A DNA stretch of 64,000 nucleotides from Berberis thunbergii (GCA_003290165.1 QNQO01000199.1:1-64000); one strand, 5' to 3'. Positions 1 through 10,614 are shown, numbered from the stretch's first letter. Notes: generated by a model not told the origin, from the sequence alone. A program made the numbers and translations.

Positions 1-759
1 ACACATTCGTAGGGTATGCGGATACCTACGATATGAGACACTTATACAGGATTTTACCGGATTTTTGGTTTCAACCTAATTGCTATACCTAGGAGGCTAG
101 GAAGAATTATGAGATTGTTTTATTTCCATTGCTTGATATTTACCATGTTGAATCACGTGTAATAATCGACATATATCGTAAACTGGTAGTTATTGTTGAA
201 TCTGAAATGTTTGGGTTGTTGCTTGAACTTAGAAACATTATCCTTAGAGACACGGTGTGATTTAGACTTTAGAACTTGTTGCTTATTCATTGTTGTGTGG
301 CATGAATTTTTCTTGTTTCTTATTCCGTTATTTGTATTTAGTTCGCTTGCACCAGCTAGCTTTGTGCTTTGCTGACCCCGCAAGGGGTGTGCTTCTATTG
401 GAGTGCAGGCAGTGTTGGAGTTCCTGCTGATCGTGGCGCGTAGGCCTCGATTTTCGTGTAGGAGCGTTTTGTGCTTTTGTTGTGTCCACCCTGTACGGGT
501 ATGTTTTGCTTTCCTCTGTGTTTCAGTTGTACTATATTGTTAAACTAGATGTTTGTATACTGTTTTGGTCGCTATGACTCTGGCGGGGCGAATCATATAT
601 ATATCTATTTTGTTCAAATTTTAGCGTAGATTTATTTCCGTTTGTTTATCGTATCAGATGTGTTATATTATGATGTTGTGGCCGGTTACAATCCGCCTGT
701 GTGCGTGGTAGTTCACGCATCGGCACGCTGCGATTCCCGTGGCGGGTCGAGGCGTGACA
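1..759 (+). repeat. 5' LTR, 3' portion only
   Basis: Bases 1-759 repeat 7309-8070. The LTR ends in GTGACA just before the primer binding site. The first roughly 420 bases match the 3' LTR exactly, while the last 340 hold about a dozen differences. Small reading frames within it recur in the 3' LTR and are not genes. Confidence 0.95.
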
Positions 760-764
760 GAGCT

Positions 765-777
765 TGGTATCAGAGCC
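765..777 (+). other. Primer binding site, initiator tRNA-Met type
   Basis: TGGTATCAGAGCC, the standard plant retroelement site complementary to the 3' end of initiator methionine tRNA, begins six bases after the 5' LTR end. Confidence 0.9.
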
Positions 778-911
778 ATTGTTACCGTTCACATAGAACG
801 TCATCGTATACCACTTTCTTGAGTGGATTGGGTAGAGGAGTTAGGACTTTTGTTGTGTTGTTTGATGTATGGTATGTGTGTTTTCTTATTTTTCGTAGAG
901 GTTGTTTGGCG

Positions 912-2135
912 ATGGCGCGTGGGCAGAGATCTCAGGGTGAGGGATCAGGCGCTGCAAGGGAGGACATCTCTCAGGCTTTTATGGAAATTATGACCCAGTT
1001 GGCACAAAGTGTGAGGCAAGGCAGTCAGTCAGAGGATCCGTTTACTCGGCGCAACAGGGATTTCGTCAGCTTGGGTGGTGAAAGGTTTGATGGTACTGGA
1101 GATTCTCTAGCTGCGGATCGGTGGATTCGTAAGGTAGAGCTCATATTTGAGAGGATGGTGCTGACACCTATACAGTGTACTGAGTTAGCAGCACACCAGT
1201 TTGACAGAGAGGCTATGTACTGGTGGGATACAGTGAGGCAGAGCCGTGATGTGTCTGAGATGCAGTGGGATACATTTTGTCAGGTGTTTGAACAACATTT
1301 TGTTCCTGATTCTGCAAGAGCTGAGATAGTGGACAGGTTTATACATTTACAGCAGGGTTCTAGATCAGTTTCTGAATACTTGTCAGAGTTTACACAGTTG
1401 AGCCGCTATGCCACTTATTTTATAGACACACCAGAGAAGAAGAACAGAAAATTTTTGAGTGGTCTGAACCCGTTTTTAAGGAAACAGTTGATGGTGATGA
1501 TTGATCATCCTTTTGATAGATTGGTGGATATCACTTTGAGTCAGGAGCGAGTGGACGCCGAGTGTAGACAAGAGACTTTGGTTCGGCGAACTAGAGGTTC
1601 AGAACGTAGTCAGAGGTTTGGCCGAGACAGTCAGATAATTGAGCAGGCACAACAGCCAGAGCGTGCCGCTATCCAGCAGAGAGACCCTGGTAGAGGTGGA
1701 CCAGTTAGGACTGGCAGAGACCGCAGAGGTGACAAACGTTCTCGAAGAGATCATCGACAGCAGCAGCAACAACAGCAACAACAGAGACAGCCTAGGTGGG
1801 GTGGTCAGACAGGAAGTAGGAGCGGTTGTTTCACTTGTGGTCAGGAGGGACATATAGCCCGTGATTGTCCAAGAGGTCAGACAAATCGATGGGAGCATGT
1901 AGTATGTTATACTTGTGGACAATTGGGGCACTTTTCTAGACTTTGTCCTCAGAATAGGGCTGGACCAGCACAGCAGAGGGCGCCTCAGGGACAGCTAGCA
2001 CCTGCGTCTGGTAGTGGTCAGAGAGTCCCTCTCCCAGCACCGCCTGTTCGCCTAGCAGCTATTCCCGGTCAGGGAAATGTTGAGGGTATGTTATTTTATT
2101 TATTTTTATTGTCGTTTTGTGTGTGCCAGTTGTAG
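912..2135 (+). CDS. gag: Gag polyprotein of the chromovirus
   Basis: Structural protein that packages element RNA. The open frame begins at 642 inside the LTR, but I choose the ATG at 912 because the protein from there (MARGQRS...) looks like a Gag start and lies downstream of the primer binding site. A retrotransposon gag domain covers about residues 50-210 and contains the WWDTV-type and FLSGL segments typical of plant Gag. An Arg/Gln-rich stretch with a nine-glutamine run comes next, then two CX2CX4HX4C zinc knuckles at about residues 306-319 and 332-345. The frame stops at 2133-2135. The last 16 or so residues are hydrophobic and un-Gag-like, and follow a GTATGT donor at 2086, so the true gag end may be spliced to protease. 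Confidence 0.85.
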   Translation: MARGQRSQGEGSGAAREDISQAFMEIMTQLAQSVRQGSQSEDPFTRRNRDFVSLGGERFDGTGDSLAADRWIRKVELIFERMVLTPIQCTELAAHQFDREAMYWWDTVRQSRDVSEMQWDTFCQVFEQHFVPDSARAEIVDRFIHLQQGSRSVSEYLSEFTQLSRYATYFIDTPEKKNRKFLSGLNPFLRKQLMVMIDHPFDRLVDITLSQERVDAECRQETLVRRTRGSERSQRFGRDSQIIEQAQQPERAAIQQRDPGRGGPVRTGRDRRGDKRSRRDHRQQQQQQQQQRQPRWGGQTGSRSGCFTCGQEGHIARDCPRGQTNRWEHVVCYTCGQLGHFSRLCPQNRAGPAQQRAPQGQLAPASGSGQRVPLPAPPVRLAAIPGQGNVEGMLFYLFLLSFCVCQL

Positions 2136-2222
2136 TAGGATTGTGTTATGTGCATTATGCGTAGGAAAAATTGCATGTTAGTGTGTTGTTATGTGATTCA
2201 GGATACTTGTGTTGTGTGCCAG
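2086..2222 (+). other. Candidate intron between gag and protease
   Basis: A T-rich 137-base segment starts GTATGT and ends TGTGTGCCAG. Removing it joins a phase-1 codon of gag to the protease frame with no stop; an alternative acceptor at 2200-2201 (GATTCAG) also joins in frame. The segment holds the stops that otherwise separate the two frames. This is inference from splice signals and phase only. Confidence 0.4.
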
Positions 2223-2719
2223 GTTTTGTGCATTCGTCGTCTTCGCTGTTGAGGGCTCTTTTCGATACAGGAGCATCTAGGTCTTTTATTTCTAGACAGT
2301 TGGTTGTTAGAGACAACCTTGAGGTGGTGCCTTTGCCGGAGCCCTTGTGCGTTGTGTCTCCCTTGGGCAGTTCGGTTTGGTTGTGGGAGTTTTGTCCCCG
2401 TTTCGAGTTTTTCTTGTTGGGGTACAGCTTTGTGTTTGATTTTATTGTCTTGGGTTTCGAGGGCTATCAATTGATTCTAGGGATGGATTGGTTGTCCAGT
2501 CATCCGGTGATCATTGATTGTTTGCATAGGTCGGTGATGTTAGCGCCACCTGATGCTTCGCCTCGTGTGTTGGCTTGTGAACCCGATTCGGTTTCGTTGA
2601 TGTCGAGTTTTCTTAGCTCTCTTGAGATTTCTTGTCCCGACACCGGTTCTGTAGAGGTTGTGTGTGAGTTCCCTGATGTCTTTCAGGAGATTCCTGGTAT
2701 CCTCCACGTCGTGAGGTAG
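2223..2719 (+). CDS. pro: Retroviral-type aspartic protease, frameshifted at its end
   Basis: Aspartic protease that would process the polyprotein. The active-site motif FDTGAS is encoded near 2260-2280, with the flap/second-lobe motif LILGMDWL near 2471-2494, both standard for Ty3/gypsy protease. The frame is open from 2171, but the part before 2223 may be intronic. It ends at 2719 soon after a conserved FPDVF-type linker that leads into reverse transcriptase. The next residues of the linker continue in another frame from about 2702, which fits loss of one base in a short C run near 2703. Protease and RT are therefore not in one frame in this copy. Confidence 0.8.
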
Positions 2720-2790
2720 AGTTTCGGATTGACCTGGTTCTTGGTACTGCACCTATCTCTAAATCGGCGTACAGACTTGCACCTAAGCAA

Positions 2791-5610
2791 TTGGAAGAGA
2801 TGAAAGTACAGCTTGATGAGTTGCTTCGTAAGGGGTTTATTCGTCCGAGCAATTCACCTTGGGGAGCTCCAGCAATATTTGTATCCAAGAAGGATGGATC
2901 ATTGAGGATGTGCATAGATTATCGAGATTTGAATAAAGTGACTATCAAGAATAAATATCCATTGCCTCGGATTGATGATTTATTGGATCAGTTGAGGGGA
3001 GCCGTAGTGTTTTCACAGTTAGATTTGCAGTCTGGGTACCATCAGATGAGAGTTGAGAAACATTCTGTTCCAATTACCGCTTTTCGGACCCGTTATGGCT
3101 TGTATGAGTTTCCAGTCATGCCATTTGGATTGACAAATGCACCAGCTTTCTTCATGGATTTGATGAATAGATTGTTCAGTCCGTACCTGGACAAGTTTGT
3201 GGTAATCTTCATTGATGATATCTTAGTGTACTCGAGGAGTTTAGAGGAGCACAGAGAACACCTTCGCATTGTTTTGCAGATACTTAGAGAAAATCAGTTG
3301 TATGCGAAGTTCAGTAAGTGTCACTTTTGGGAGCCTGAAGTTCGATTTCTTGGGCATGTTATTTCTAGTGGAGGTATTGCAGTGGACCCTGAGAAAGTCG
3401 AGGCAGTGAAGTCTTGGAGACGACCTAGTAGTGTGACAGAGATTCGTAGTTTTCTGGGTTTGGCCGGTTATTACCGACGGTTTATCGAGAAATTTTCTTT
3501 GATTGCGGCACCACTCACTCAGTTAACTAGAAAGAATGTTCCTTTTGTATGGTCAGAAAAGTGTGAAGAAGCTTTTGAAACTTTGAAGCTTCGGTTGACT
3601 TCCGCCCCGGTGTTGACTATTCCGACACCTGGTAGCCGACTGGTGGTATTTACTGATGCTTGCGGTACAGGATTGGGTGGAGTGTTGATGCAAGGCAAGA
3701 AGGTCATAGCCTATGCGTCTCGACAGTTGAAACCACACGAGCGAAAATATCCGACACATGATTTAGAGTTGGCAGCCGTAGTCTTTGCTTTGAAAATCTG
3801 GAGACATTATCTGTATGGTGAGAGGTTTGAGTTGTTCACGGATCACAAGAGTTTGAAATACTTATTCACTCAGAGGGAGTTGAATATGAGGCAACAACGA
3901 TGGGTTGATTTCCTTAGCAGCTATGACTTCGAGATACAGTATCAGCCTGGTAGGGCCAATGTGGTTGCAGATGCCTTGAGTAGGCGACATGTAGTGATGG
4001 CAACCATGATGATTCAGGAGTACCGAACACTTGAAACATTAGCTTCATTTGCAGTTCAGCCTACTTTCAGTACAGAGGGCAGCATGATAGCGGGTTTAGT
4101 AGTTTATCCGTCGTTGATCAGTAGAGTGGTGGAGAGACAGACCTCTGATCCAGTGATTATGAGGCAGATAGCAGATTTGGTAGTGGACACATTGGATGAG
4201 TGCCCTACCGATTGGTCAGTGGGTTCAGATGGAGGGTTGCGGTTTCGTGGGCGGCTTTGTGTTCCGTCCGATGAGGAGTTGCGCAGAGATATCTTACAAG
4301 AAGCTCATAGATCTCGTTTCACCATTCATCCCGGTGGAACGAAGATGTATCAAGATTTGAGACGTTCTTTCTGGTGGCATGGAATGAAGAAAGACATTGG
4401 AGAGTTTGTGGCACGGTGTGCGACTTGTCAGCAGGTGAAAGCCGAGCATCAGAGACCGTCTGGGTTATTGCATCCATTGGATATCCCGACGTGGAAGTGG
4501 GAGTATATCACTATGGATTTCATCGATGGACTTCCACGGTCGAGGAAAGGTAATGAGTCGATATGGGTCATTGTTGATCGGTTGACGAAGTGTGCACATT
4601 TCATTCCTGTTAGTATGAATCGAACGGCAGACAGTCTAGCAGTGTTGTTCATTCGGGAGGTAGTTCGCCTTCATGGGTCGCCTGTTTCAATTGCATCCGA
4701 CAGAGATCCGCTTTTCACAGCCCACTTCTGGCAGAGCTTTCAGCAAGCTATGGGTACTAGATTGGACATGAGTACAGCTTATCATCCACAGACAGATGGC
4801 CAATCTGAGCGTGTGAATCAGGTAGTGGAAGACATGCTTAGAGCATGCATTTTAGACTTTGGGGGCAGTTGGGAAGATCACCTACCGTTATGCGAGTTTG
4901 CGTACAACAACAGCTACCATGTAAGTATTGGTATGGCACCGTTTGAGGCACTCTATGGACGACCGTGTAGGTCCCCTGTTTGTTGGGCAGAGATTGGAGA
5001 GCAAGTTGTGATGGGGCCGGATGTGATAAGAGAAACTACTGAGAAGATTGAGTTGATTAGAGCGCGGTTGTTGACAGCCCAGAGTAGACAGAAGAGTTAC
5101 GCTGATAGGAGGCGTAAGGAGTTGGAGTTTGATGTTGGTGACAGGGTTTTTCTGAAAGTTTCCCCGATGCGCGGAGTTGTTAGGTTTCGAAGTCGTGGGA
5201 AACTTGCACCGAGGTATGTAGGGCCATATGAGATTACTGAGAGGATTGGACCAGTGGCCTACAGATTGGCTTTGCCGCAGAGTATGTCAGGTATCCACGA
5301 CGTGTTTCACGTATCCATGTTGCGGAAGTGTTTGGCAGATCCATCACAGATTATAGAGCCTGCTGAAGTAGAGATTGCGGATGAGTTGACGTATCCAGTG
5401 AGGCCAGTAGCCATTGTTGATGATGATGTGAAACAACTTCGTCGGAGGATAGTGAAGTTAGTGAAGGTTCAGTGGAGCCACCGAGCGGGTGACGTGACTT
5501 GGGAACTGGAGGACCAGATGAGACAGAAATACCCTGAGCTTTTGCCTAGGTTTTCTTGTCGTGGCTTTTGTCCGATCTCGAGGACGAGATCTCTTTTAAG
5601 GTGTGTATGA
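2791..5610 (+). CDS. pol: Pol: reverse transcriptase, RNase H, integrase, chromodomain-like tail
   Basis: Open for 939 codons from the ATG at 2791; homology starts earlier, near 2702, in the same frame, so this ATG is internal to the native polyprotein. RT is at about residues 1-230, with the catalytic FIDD box at residues 140-143. RNase H begins near residue 285 with Asp289 in TDACG and a later TDH. The integrase zinc domain (HHCC) is at about 505-550. The catalytic triad is Asp576, Asp637 and Glu673, with exactly 35 residues between the last two (D,D35E). A GPY/F module ([10 protein letters not shown]) follows, and a chromodomain-like segment ending VQWSHR...VTWELE lies near the C terminus. 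The stop at 5608-5610 directly abuts the 3' LTR. All catalytic residues are present; only the upstream frameshift prevents a single polyprotein. Confidence 0.93.
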   Translation: MEEMKVQLDELLRKGFIRPSNSPWGAPAIFVSKKDGSLRMCIDYRDLNKVTIKNKYPLPRIDDLLDQLRGAVVFSQLDLQSGYHQMRVEKHSVPITAFRTRYGLYEFPVMPFGLTNAPAFFMDLMNRLFSPYLDKFVVIFIDDILVYSRSLEEHREHLRIVLQILRENQLYAKFSKCHFWEPEVRFLGHVISSGGIAVDPEKVEAVKSWRRPSSVTEIRSFLGLAGYYRRFIEKFSLIAAPLTQLTRKNVPFVWSEKCEEAFETLKLRLTSAPVLTIPTPGSRLVVFTDACGTGLGGVLMQGKKVIAYASRQLKPHERKYPTHDLELAAVVFALKIWRHYLYGERFELFTDHKSLKYLFTQRELNMRQQRWVDFLSSYDFEIQYQPGRANVVADALSRRHVVMATMMIQEYRTLETLASFAVQPTFSTEGSMIAGLVVYPSLISRVVERQTSDPVIMRQIADLVVDTLDECPTDWSVGSDGGLRFRGRLCVPSDEELRRDILQEAHRSRFTIHPGGTKMYQDLRRSFWWHGMKKDIGEFVARCATCQQVKAEHQRPSGLLHPLDIPTWKWEYITMDFIDGLPRSRKGNESIWVIVDRLTKCAHFIPVSMNRTADSLAVLFIREVVRLHGSPVSIASDRDPLFTAHFWQSFQQAMGTRLDMSTAYHPQTDGQSERVNQVVEDMLRACILDFGGSWEDHLPLCEFAYNNSYHVSIGMAPFEALYGRPCRSPVCWAEIGEQVVMGPDVIRETTEKIELIRARLLTAQSRQKSYADRRRKELEFDVGDRVFLKVSPMRGVVRFRSRGKLAPRYVGPYEITERIGPVAYRLALPQSMSGIHDVFHVSMLRKCLADPSQIIEPAEVEIADELTYPVRPVAIVDDDVKQLRRRIVKLVKVQWSHRAGDVTWELEDQMRQKYPELLPRFSCRGFCPISRTRSLLRCV

Positions 5611-8070
5611 TGTGAGAACTGCGGTTTTAAAAAAAAAAAAGTTTTTAAAAGCGGGGTGTACTCAGCAAAGGTGGTGGGGGCACATAGCCACCCATCCCTT
5701 TAAAACAGAACGACCCCCCTCCTCCCCCCTTTCTTTTTCTCTTCCTTTTCTTTCTTTTTTTGGTTTTCCTTCGTCCAGCAGCGAGATCCTCGCCATTTCT
5801 ACAACATTTTTTCGGTGGTTTTGTGGGTTTTTCTCCCCCAATCTCATCTCCTCCTCCTCCTCCTCCTCGGTTCGTTCTCTCTTCCCCCTATTTATTTCTC
5901 AGTTGTTTTTTTTCAAAAAAAAAAAAAAAATCAGTTTTCATTTGGGTTTGGGGTTTGATCGGGTTTTTAGCTCCGATCAGCCGTGTTAGAGCCTTGGTGG
6001 CGTCCTTGGGAGCCCTTAGAACCGACATGCAAGACTGTTTTGGGGTTGGCCAAATTTTTTTCAAAAAAAATCAGGGTGCATGTTTGTTTGGAGGGTTCCT
6101 CGGCGTGAAACCGGGCTTTGGGTGCGTGGGTGAGCCTCATTTTTCGTGACTCTGAGTGTCCTCAGACTCTTTTGTGGTTTGTTGTGCAGTTTGGTAGCGT
6201 TCAGACCGGTGTAGGGAGGGTTTCGGCGCGTTTTTGCCAAACCTTGGGTTTCGGCGGGGTGGTTGCCGATTTCCTTTTGGCTGTAAGTATTCCTTTCAGT
6301 CACGCGTCGCTTGTATTTATTTATTTATTTCAGTTTTCGGCTAGTTTGCTCATTTCCGAGTCCGCCTTGCAGTTTTCGAATTTTCGTGGTCCCGCATTCG
6401 TGGTTTTGCATGTTTGGAGCTTCGACTGGTAGGAATTGGGTTTTGAAAATCCATTCTGCCAGGTGAGTGGAACTATAATATTTATTTTGATAAAATAACT
6501 ACTTGAAATCCTGAAATGAATTTTTATAGTATACCGTCAATTGTGTGGAATTGAATCCAAATCTGAAATTTGGAGTTTTCAGATATTTCGAGGATTGTGT
6601 TACTTATGTGTGAATGAATTATGCATTGGATTTTCATAAAAGCATGATATTTGAATGAAATCGAATAGTAATTTTGGCGTGATTAGGCTTTGGTGTAATG
6701 ATATGAGACTTGTATGCTTTGTTTTCGAGGTTGCATAGCCTATCTTGTTTTACCGTGGATCTTCGAGTCTTGAGCATGTATGATAAGTGACTCGAATAAA
6801 TTTATTGTGGTGATTTGGGTCATGTTGGGACCCTGGCATAGTCGTGGTTTTATAAAATTGCCGAATTGTTTATGATTGCACGTTTGTACATTTGGTTATG
6901 TACAGATTTGTCATTTGTGCATGTGGATAGTAGTATAAGTGTCTTTACCCCGCTATAATGCCTGTTTGCCGATGCTTAGGAGCTTGCTCGCATCGAGAGT
7001 TGGATGGTGCTTGAGATGACTCGCACCTGACATTGTGGACGCTACTGCATGTGGCAAGCTTGCTGAGGTGCGGTGAGCTCCCGCACGCACTTGCCACTAT
7101 AGAGTGCAGTAGGACGGGTCCCGGAGGACGTGCTTTGGAGATTACTCGCTTTCCCTCCCAGCGCGCTTGATTTGGATTATGTTAGGTTGGCCGTGTTAGG
7201 CCAGTCGTTCAGGACGTTTGAGTTTGTATCCTGGCAGATGGCACCCCATTAGGATACAAACAAGCCCGAAGTGGTACTGGTGCACGTTGTGGGATGTGTC
7301 TGGGTGAGACACATTCGTAGGGTATGCGGATACCTACGATATGAGACACTTATACAGGATTTTACCGGATTTTTGGTTTCAACCTAATTGCTATACCTAG
7401 GAGGCTAGGAAGAATTATGAGATTGTTTTATTTCCATTGCTTGATATTTACCATGTTGAATCACGTGTAATAATCGACATATATCGTAAACTGGTAGTTA
7501 TTGTTGAATCTGAAATGTTTGGGTTGTTGCTTGAACTTAGAAACATTATCCTTAGAGACACGGTGTGATTTAGACTTTAGAACTTGTTGCTTATTCATTG
7601 TTGTGTGGCATGAATTTTTCTTGTTTCTTATTCCGTTATTTGTATTTAGTTCGCTTGCACCAGCTAGCTTTGTGCTTTGCTGACCCCGCAAGGGGTGTGC
7701 TTCTATTGGAGTGCAGGCAGTGTTGGAGTTCCTGCTGATCGTGGCGCGTAGGCCTCGATTTTGTGTAGGAGCGTTTTGTGCTTTTTGGTTGTGTCCACCC
7801 TGTACAGGTATGTTTTGCTTCCTCTGTGTTTTAGTTGTACTATATTGTTAAACTAGATGTTTGTATATTGTTTTGTCGCTATGACTCTGGCGGGGCGAAT
7901 CATATATATATATCTATTTTGTTCAAATTTTAGCGTAGATTTATTTCCGTTTGTTTATCGTATCAAGAATGTGTTATATTATGATGTTGTGGCCGGTTAC
8001 GATCCGCCTGTGTGCGTGGTAGTTCACGCATCGGCACGCTGCGATTCCCGTGGCGGGTCGGGGCGTGACA
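5611..8070 (+). repeat. 3' LTR of the chromovirus, complete (2,460 bp)
   Basis: It begins TGTGAGAAC directly after the pol stop and ends GTGACA; the last 760 bases match the partial 5' LTR. It carries A runs near 5628-5640 and 5916-5930, a CTC-trinucleotide run near 5848-5868 and a T/C-rich stretch at 5717-5765. Several open frames cross it but show no domain. The preceding polypurine tract is weak (AAGGTG near 5598). Confidence 0.85.
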
Positions 8071-8454
8071 CATATATTAATTTTTCAACCTTTATACTAG
8101 CGATATTCTGCCTCTTGTCAGCAAAAAAAAAAAAATTATTTCAATTTATGTTAGCATGTCCTTTGAAATTGCTAGTCTTGTGTTTCTAACCCAATGCCTT
8201 GAACATATGGCGGCATGCACCTATCTAGGAACTGTTTGTCATTTTCGAGTTTCCAATCCTGAATTCACTAATAGTCATTTTTGGTCATCTTTAGTTCAAA
8301 TTGAACCTAGTTTATTTTTACTAAAACAAGCCCATCCATTGAGTTCTGATTTGGGTGTCAAAAACTAACAAACTGAAAAGGTCCATCTGAATTAATGGCA
8401 CTTCAGACTTCAAGTCTAAATTTTGACAAAACAGGGCTAGATGTTTGCATATAG
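8071..8454 (+). other. Flank and presumed intron upstream of the PHYLLO-like exon
   Basis: AT-rich sequence between the retroelement and the exon below, with an A run near 8123-8133. I see no coding homology. It probably belongs to the intron of the gene the retroelement entered or landed beside. Confidence 0.3.
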
Positions 8455-8613
8455 CACCATATATATGAACTTGGCAAGGAAGACCTAAGCAAAGAGATTC
8501 TTGAAGTTGTAGAGATTTCAGATGTTGGTCATGCTGTCCATCTGGAGAACCCACTTCTTGTTATATCAGTCGTGAGGAAGTTCTTGACAAAATTGAATGA
8601 GAAACTCAGTTAG
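8455..8613 (+). pseudogene. Terminal exon of an alpha/beta-hydrolase of PHYLLO/MenH type
   Basis: After an AG acceptor at 8453-8454 an open frame of 52 codons runs to a TAG at 8611-8613. It contains GHAVHLENPL followed by VRKFL, the signature of the last segment of MenH-type hydrolases, in which the His after Gly is catalytic. In plants this domain is the C-terminal module of PHYLLO, a multidomain plastid enzyme of phylloquinone (vitamin K1) synthesis. Upstream exons are not in the window; the retroelement ends 385 bases before. It could be the true 3' end of a gene lying to the left beyond the insertion, or an isolated fragment. The family call rests on one motif block. Confidence 0.5.
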
Positions 8614-9117
8614 TTCATTATGTATGACCAATGTTCCTGCCATCATTATTATCGTCACCAACTCCACTTGGGAAGACTCATGCACCTTGTGCTCTGATTG
8701 GAATATCATGCTTCTATAACAGACTCATAAGGCAACTGGTTTGATAGAAATGACATGATAATGTATCATCTTTGCACTAGAACAATGCATAAATTTAAAT
8801 ATAAATTCATAGAGCAATGCAATATACAATCTTTGACAGGCATCTCAGTTTATAAATAGAAGTGACTAGATACAATCTCTCGTGACATTCATGACATCCA
8901 CCAAATTGAATCATTTTTTAAAGTTCTGTTAATTTTAATCTATATAGTCAATGGATTGAATTAGACATACTGAAATGTTTTTTTACTTTTTCATGAGTCC
9001 TATACAAGGGGTCACTGATCATGAAGTGGATTGCTTATTAATTACTGAGGTGATTTTGTTCTAATGTCACCATTTCTCTATAGTTAAATGTGTGTGTGTG
9101 TGTACAGTTTTCTGCAG
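8614..9117. other. No gene seen
   Basis: AT-rich sequence that may include the 3' UTR of the preceding exon. A short TG repeat (9090-9102) and a T-rich acceptor context precede the exon-like frame at 9118. Confidence 0.3.
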
Positions 9118-9309
9118 GCAAGCTTGGGGCCAAGTACCGTTGATTCTGTTGCTAGACAAAATCTAGCATCTATCCTTGAGCACCATGGCTCCTGTTTTCC
9201 TGTGCGGCTCTGGAGGAATTTGCTGGGTCGTGACAGACCCTGGAACAGCTATGAGGAACGACTGCAGGGACAATCTGTGGTGTCGCCATCTGTTGATTAT
9301 GGTTCGTGA
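9118..9309 (+). pseudogene. Exon-like open frame of unknown origin
   Basis: The frame starts after TTTTCTGCAG, a good 3' splice site, and runs 63 codons to TGA at 9307-9309, with a possible GT donor (ATG|GTTCGT) just before the stop. Its composition is protein-like (ASILEHHGS..., LWRNLLGRDRPWNSYEERL). I do not recognise the family. It lies 260 bases before the SMAX1-LIKE fragment and could be an exon of the same damaged transcript unit, but it does not match that family's sequence before the P-loop region as I know it. Confidence 0.25.
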
Positions 9310-9396
9310 ACAAATTCTCCACTGTTTTGTTACAGGAAAATATACTACTGCTTCATGATTTTCTCGACATTCTACCAAAGGTTTTTGGTGCATTTT

Positions 9397-9538
9397 CTGA
9401 CAGCTTATATAGTTTTCTGACAGCTTATATAGTTTTTGGTTATAGCCTATATAGTTTTTGGTTATATAGCTTATATAGTTTTTGGTGCATTTTCTGACAG
9501 CTTATATAGTTTTTGGTTATATACTACTGCTTCATGAT
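9397..9538 (+). repeat. Short tandem repeat, CTTATATAGTTTTTGGT unit
   Basis: Five imperfect copies of a roughly 17-25-base AT-rich unit. A 19-base direct repeat (TATACTACTGCTTCATGAT) is present at 9341-9359 and again at 9520-9538, bracketing the array, as if replication slippage or a repaired break produced the expansion. Confidence 0.75.
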
Positions 9539-9570
9539 CACTCTTGCACTTGGTACTTCTTTATTTTCAG

Positions 9571-10307
9571 AGAAGGAGAAAGGAATGGAGGAATTACAAA
9601 AGCTATTGCAAGAGAATGTTCCTTGGCAATGTGAGGCAATGCCTTCAATATCAAAAGCTCTGCTTGACCCAAAAGCTAGTAAGAAAAATGGGACTTGGTT
9701 ATTGATTCAAGGGGATGATTGGATGGGCAAAAGGCGACTGGCTCGAGCAATAGTGGAATATTCCTTTGGTGGGTCTGGTGATCAGTTAGTTCACATGAAC
9801 ATGAGAAGAGAAGATGAGCCCAACCCATGTCAAACCCTTGGAGAAGCATTAAGAAAAGACAGAAAGTGTGTGATTTTGATAGAAGGGGTCGACTTTGCTG
9901 ATACCCAGCTCTTGAAATTCCTTTCTGATGGCTACAATGACAGTAACTCCGAAGTATCACTTGGGAGAGAGGTGAGTTTTTCGCAGGCTATGTTCATTTT
10001 GACTACAGGTGCTAATCAGGAGAGAAGGGGAACTTCAGATGGCATAATCCACATGAAATTGCACATTGAAGATTCAGTTGAATCTGGTCACAAGCGAAAA
10101 GCAGAATGGGATTCACCAAAAGAATCCAAATATCGAAGAACAAGTGATGAGGAAGACATCATTTCATCAATCAAGCAAAGTGAAAAGGTGTTCTCAAGGC
10201 AATCTAGCTCAAACACACTTGACTTGAACATCCTAGCTGAGGAAGAGGAGGACAACAACAAAAGTGAAATCCAGGTGCAAATCAATTTGTTGATTCATTA
10301 CTGCTGA
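9571..10307 (+). pseudogene. SMAX1-LIKE (SMXL) C-terminal fragment, degenerate D2 P-loop plus EAR motif
   Basis: SMXL proteins are Clp-ATPase-related nuclear repressors degraded through D14/KAI2-MAX2 in strigolactone and karrikin signalling; some clades act in phloem formation. After a TTTTCAG acceptor at 9570 the frame encodes VPWQ...AMPSISKALL, then a P-loop-like LLIQGDDWMGKRRLARAI, an LIEGVDFAD Walker-B-like block, VSFSQAMFILTT, and SNTLDLNI, which contains an LxLxL-type EAR repression motif. These occur in family order. The exon ends at a CAG|GTGCAA donor (10274) with a stop at 10305-10307. The N-terminal Clp domains and the last C-terminal segment are not found, so this is a truncated relic or one exon of a disrupted gene. 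The clade (SMXL4/5-like or other) is uncertain. Confidence 0.65.
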
Positions 10308-10372
10308 TGCATCAAACACACCTGTCATTCATTACTGCTGATGCATCAGGTGCAAATCAATTTGTTGATTAT
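10274..10372 (+). repeat. Shuffled local duplication after the SMXL fragment
   Basis: Two modules, AGGTGCAAATCAATTTGTTG and ATTCATTACTGCTGATGCAT, each occur twice within 100 bases but in opposite order. The duplication begins at the donor site of the SMXL exon, where the expected next exon is missing. Confidence 0.7.
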
Positions 10373-10539
10373 GCTGATTCACTTTAGAAGCATCTAACTG
10401 AAATCCAGGAGTAGGCAAGTGTTGTGTTGAATATTCTGCAGTAGTTAGTTGCTCCCCTTCCTGTTTTCGAGAGAATTATTGTGCACCATGAATGGTTTTG
10501 TATTGGTACATTTTCAAGCTATTATTCAAATTTGTTGTC

Positions 10540-10545
10540 AATAAA
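10540..10545 (+). terminator. Possible polyadenylation signal
   Basis: AATAAA in a T-rich context about 230 bases after the SMXL fragment stop. It is consistent with the 3' UTR of the truncated gene. Confidence 0.35.
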
Positions 10546-10614
10546 ATGTATTTCATAATCTTGTGTCTTGATCTACTTTCCTTTTCAAGTTTCCAGATTA
10601 CGGTGAACTGGCTC

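Larger units (their letters stand above)
1..8070 (+). mobile_element. Ty3/gypsy chromovirus (Tekay/Del type), 5' end outside window
   Basis: The element contains, in order, part of a 5' LTR (1-759), a primer binding site, gag, protease, RT, RNase H, integrase with a chromodomain-like tail, and a complete 3' LTR (5611-8070). The domain order PR-RT-RH-INT defines Ty3/gypsy, and the C-terminal chromodomain-like segment with the two-knuckle Gag fits the Tekay/Del branch. The LTRs are nearly identical (about 98.5% over the shared 760 bases, indels included), so the insertion is fairly young. The coding region is damaged by one frameshift near 2700, and gag and protease are separated by stops that may lie in an intron. 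The bases after the 3' LTR are CATAT, but the matching 5' target duplication is outside the window. Confidence 0.93.

Noticed and set aside
153..383. Open frames in the LTRs (also at 7461-7691, 5603-6432, 7857-8189)
   Set aside because: They lie wholly inside LTRs, are duplicated with them, and have no recognisable domain.
1599..1931. Minus-strand 110-codon frame
   Set aside because: Shadow of the Gag Gln-rich and zinc-knuckle region in the opposite frame.
9306..9497. Frame with repeated SLYSF residues as a membrane peptide
   Set aside because: It is a translation of the short tandem repeat before the SMXL fragment.
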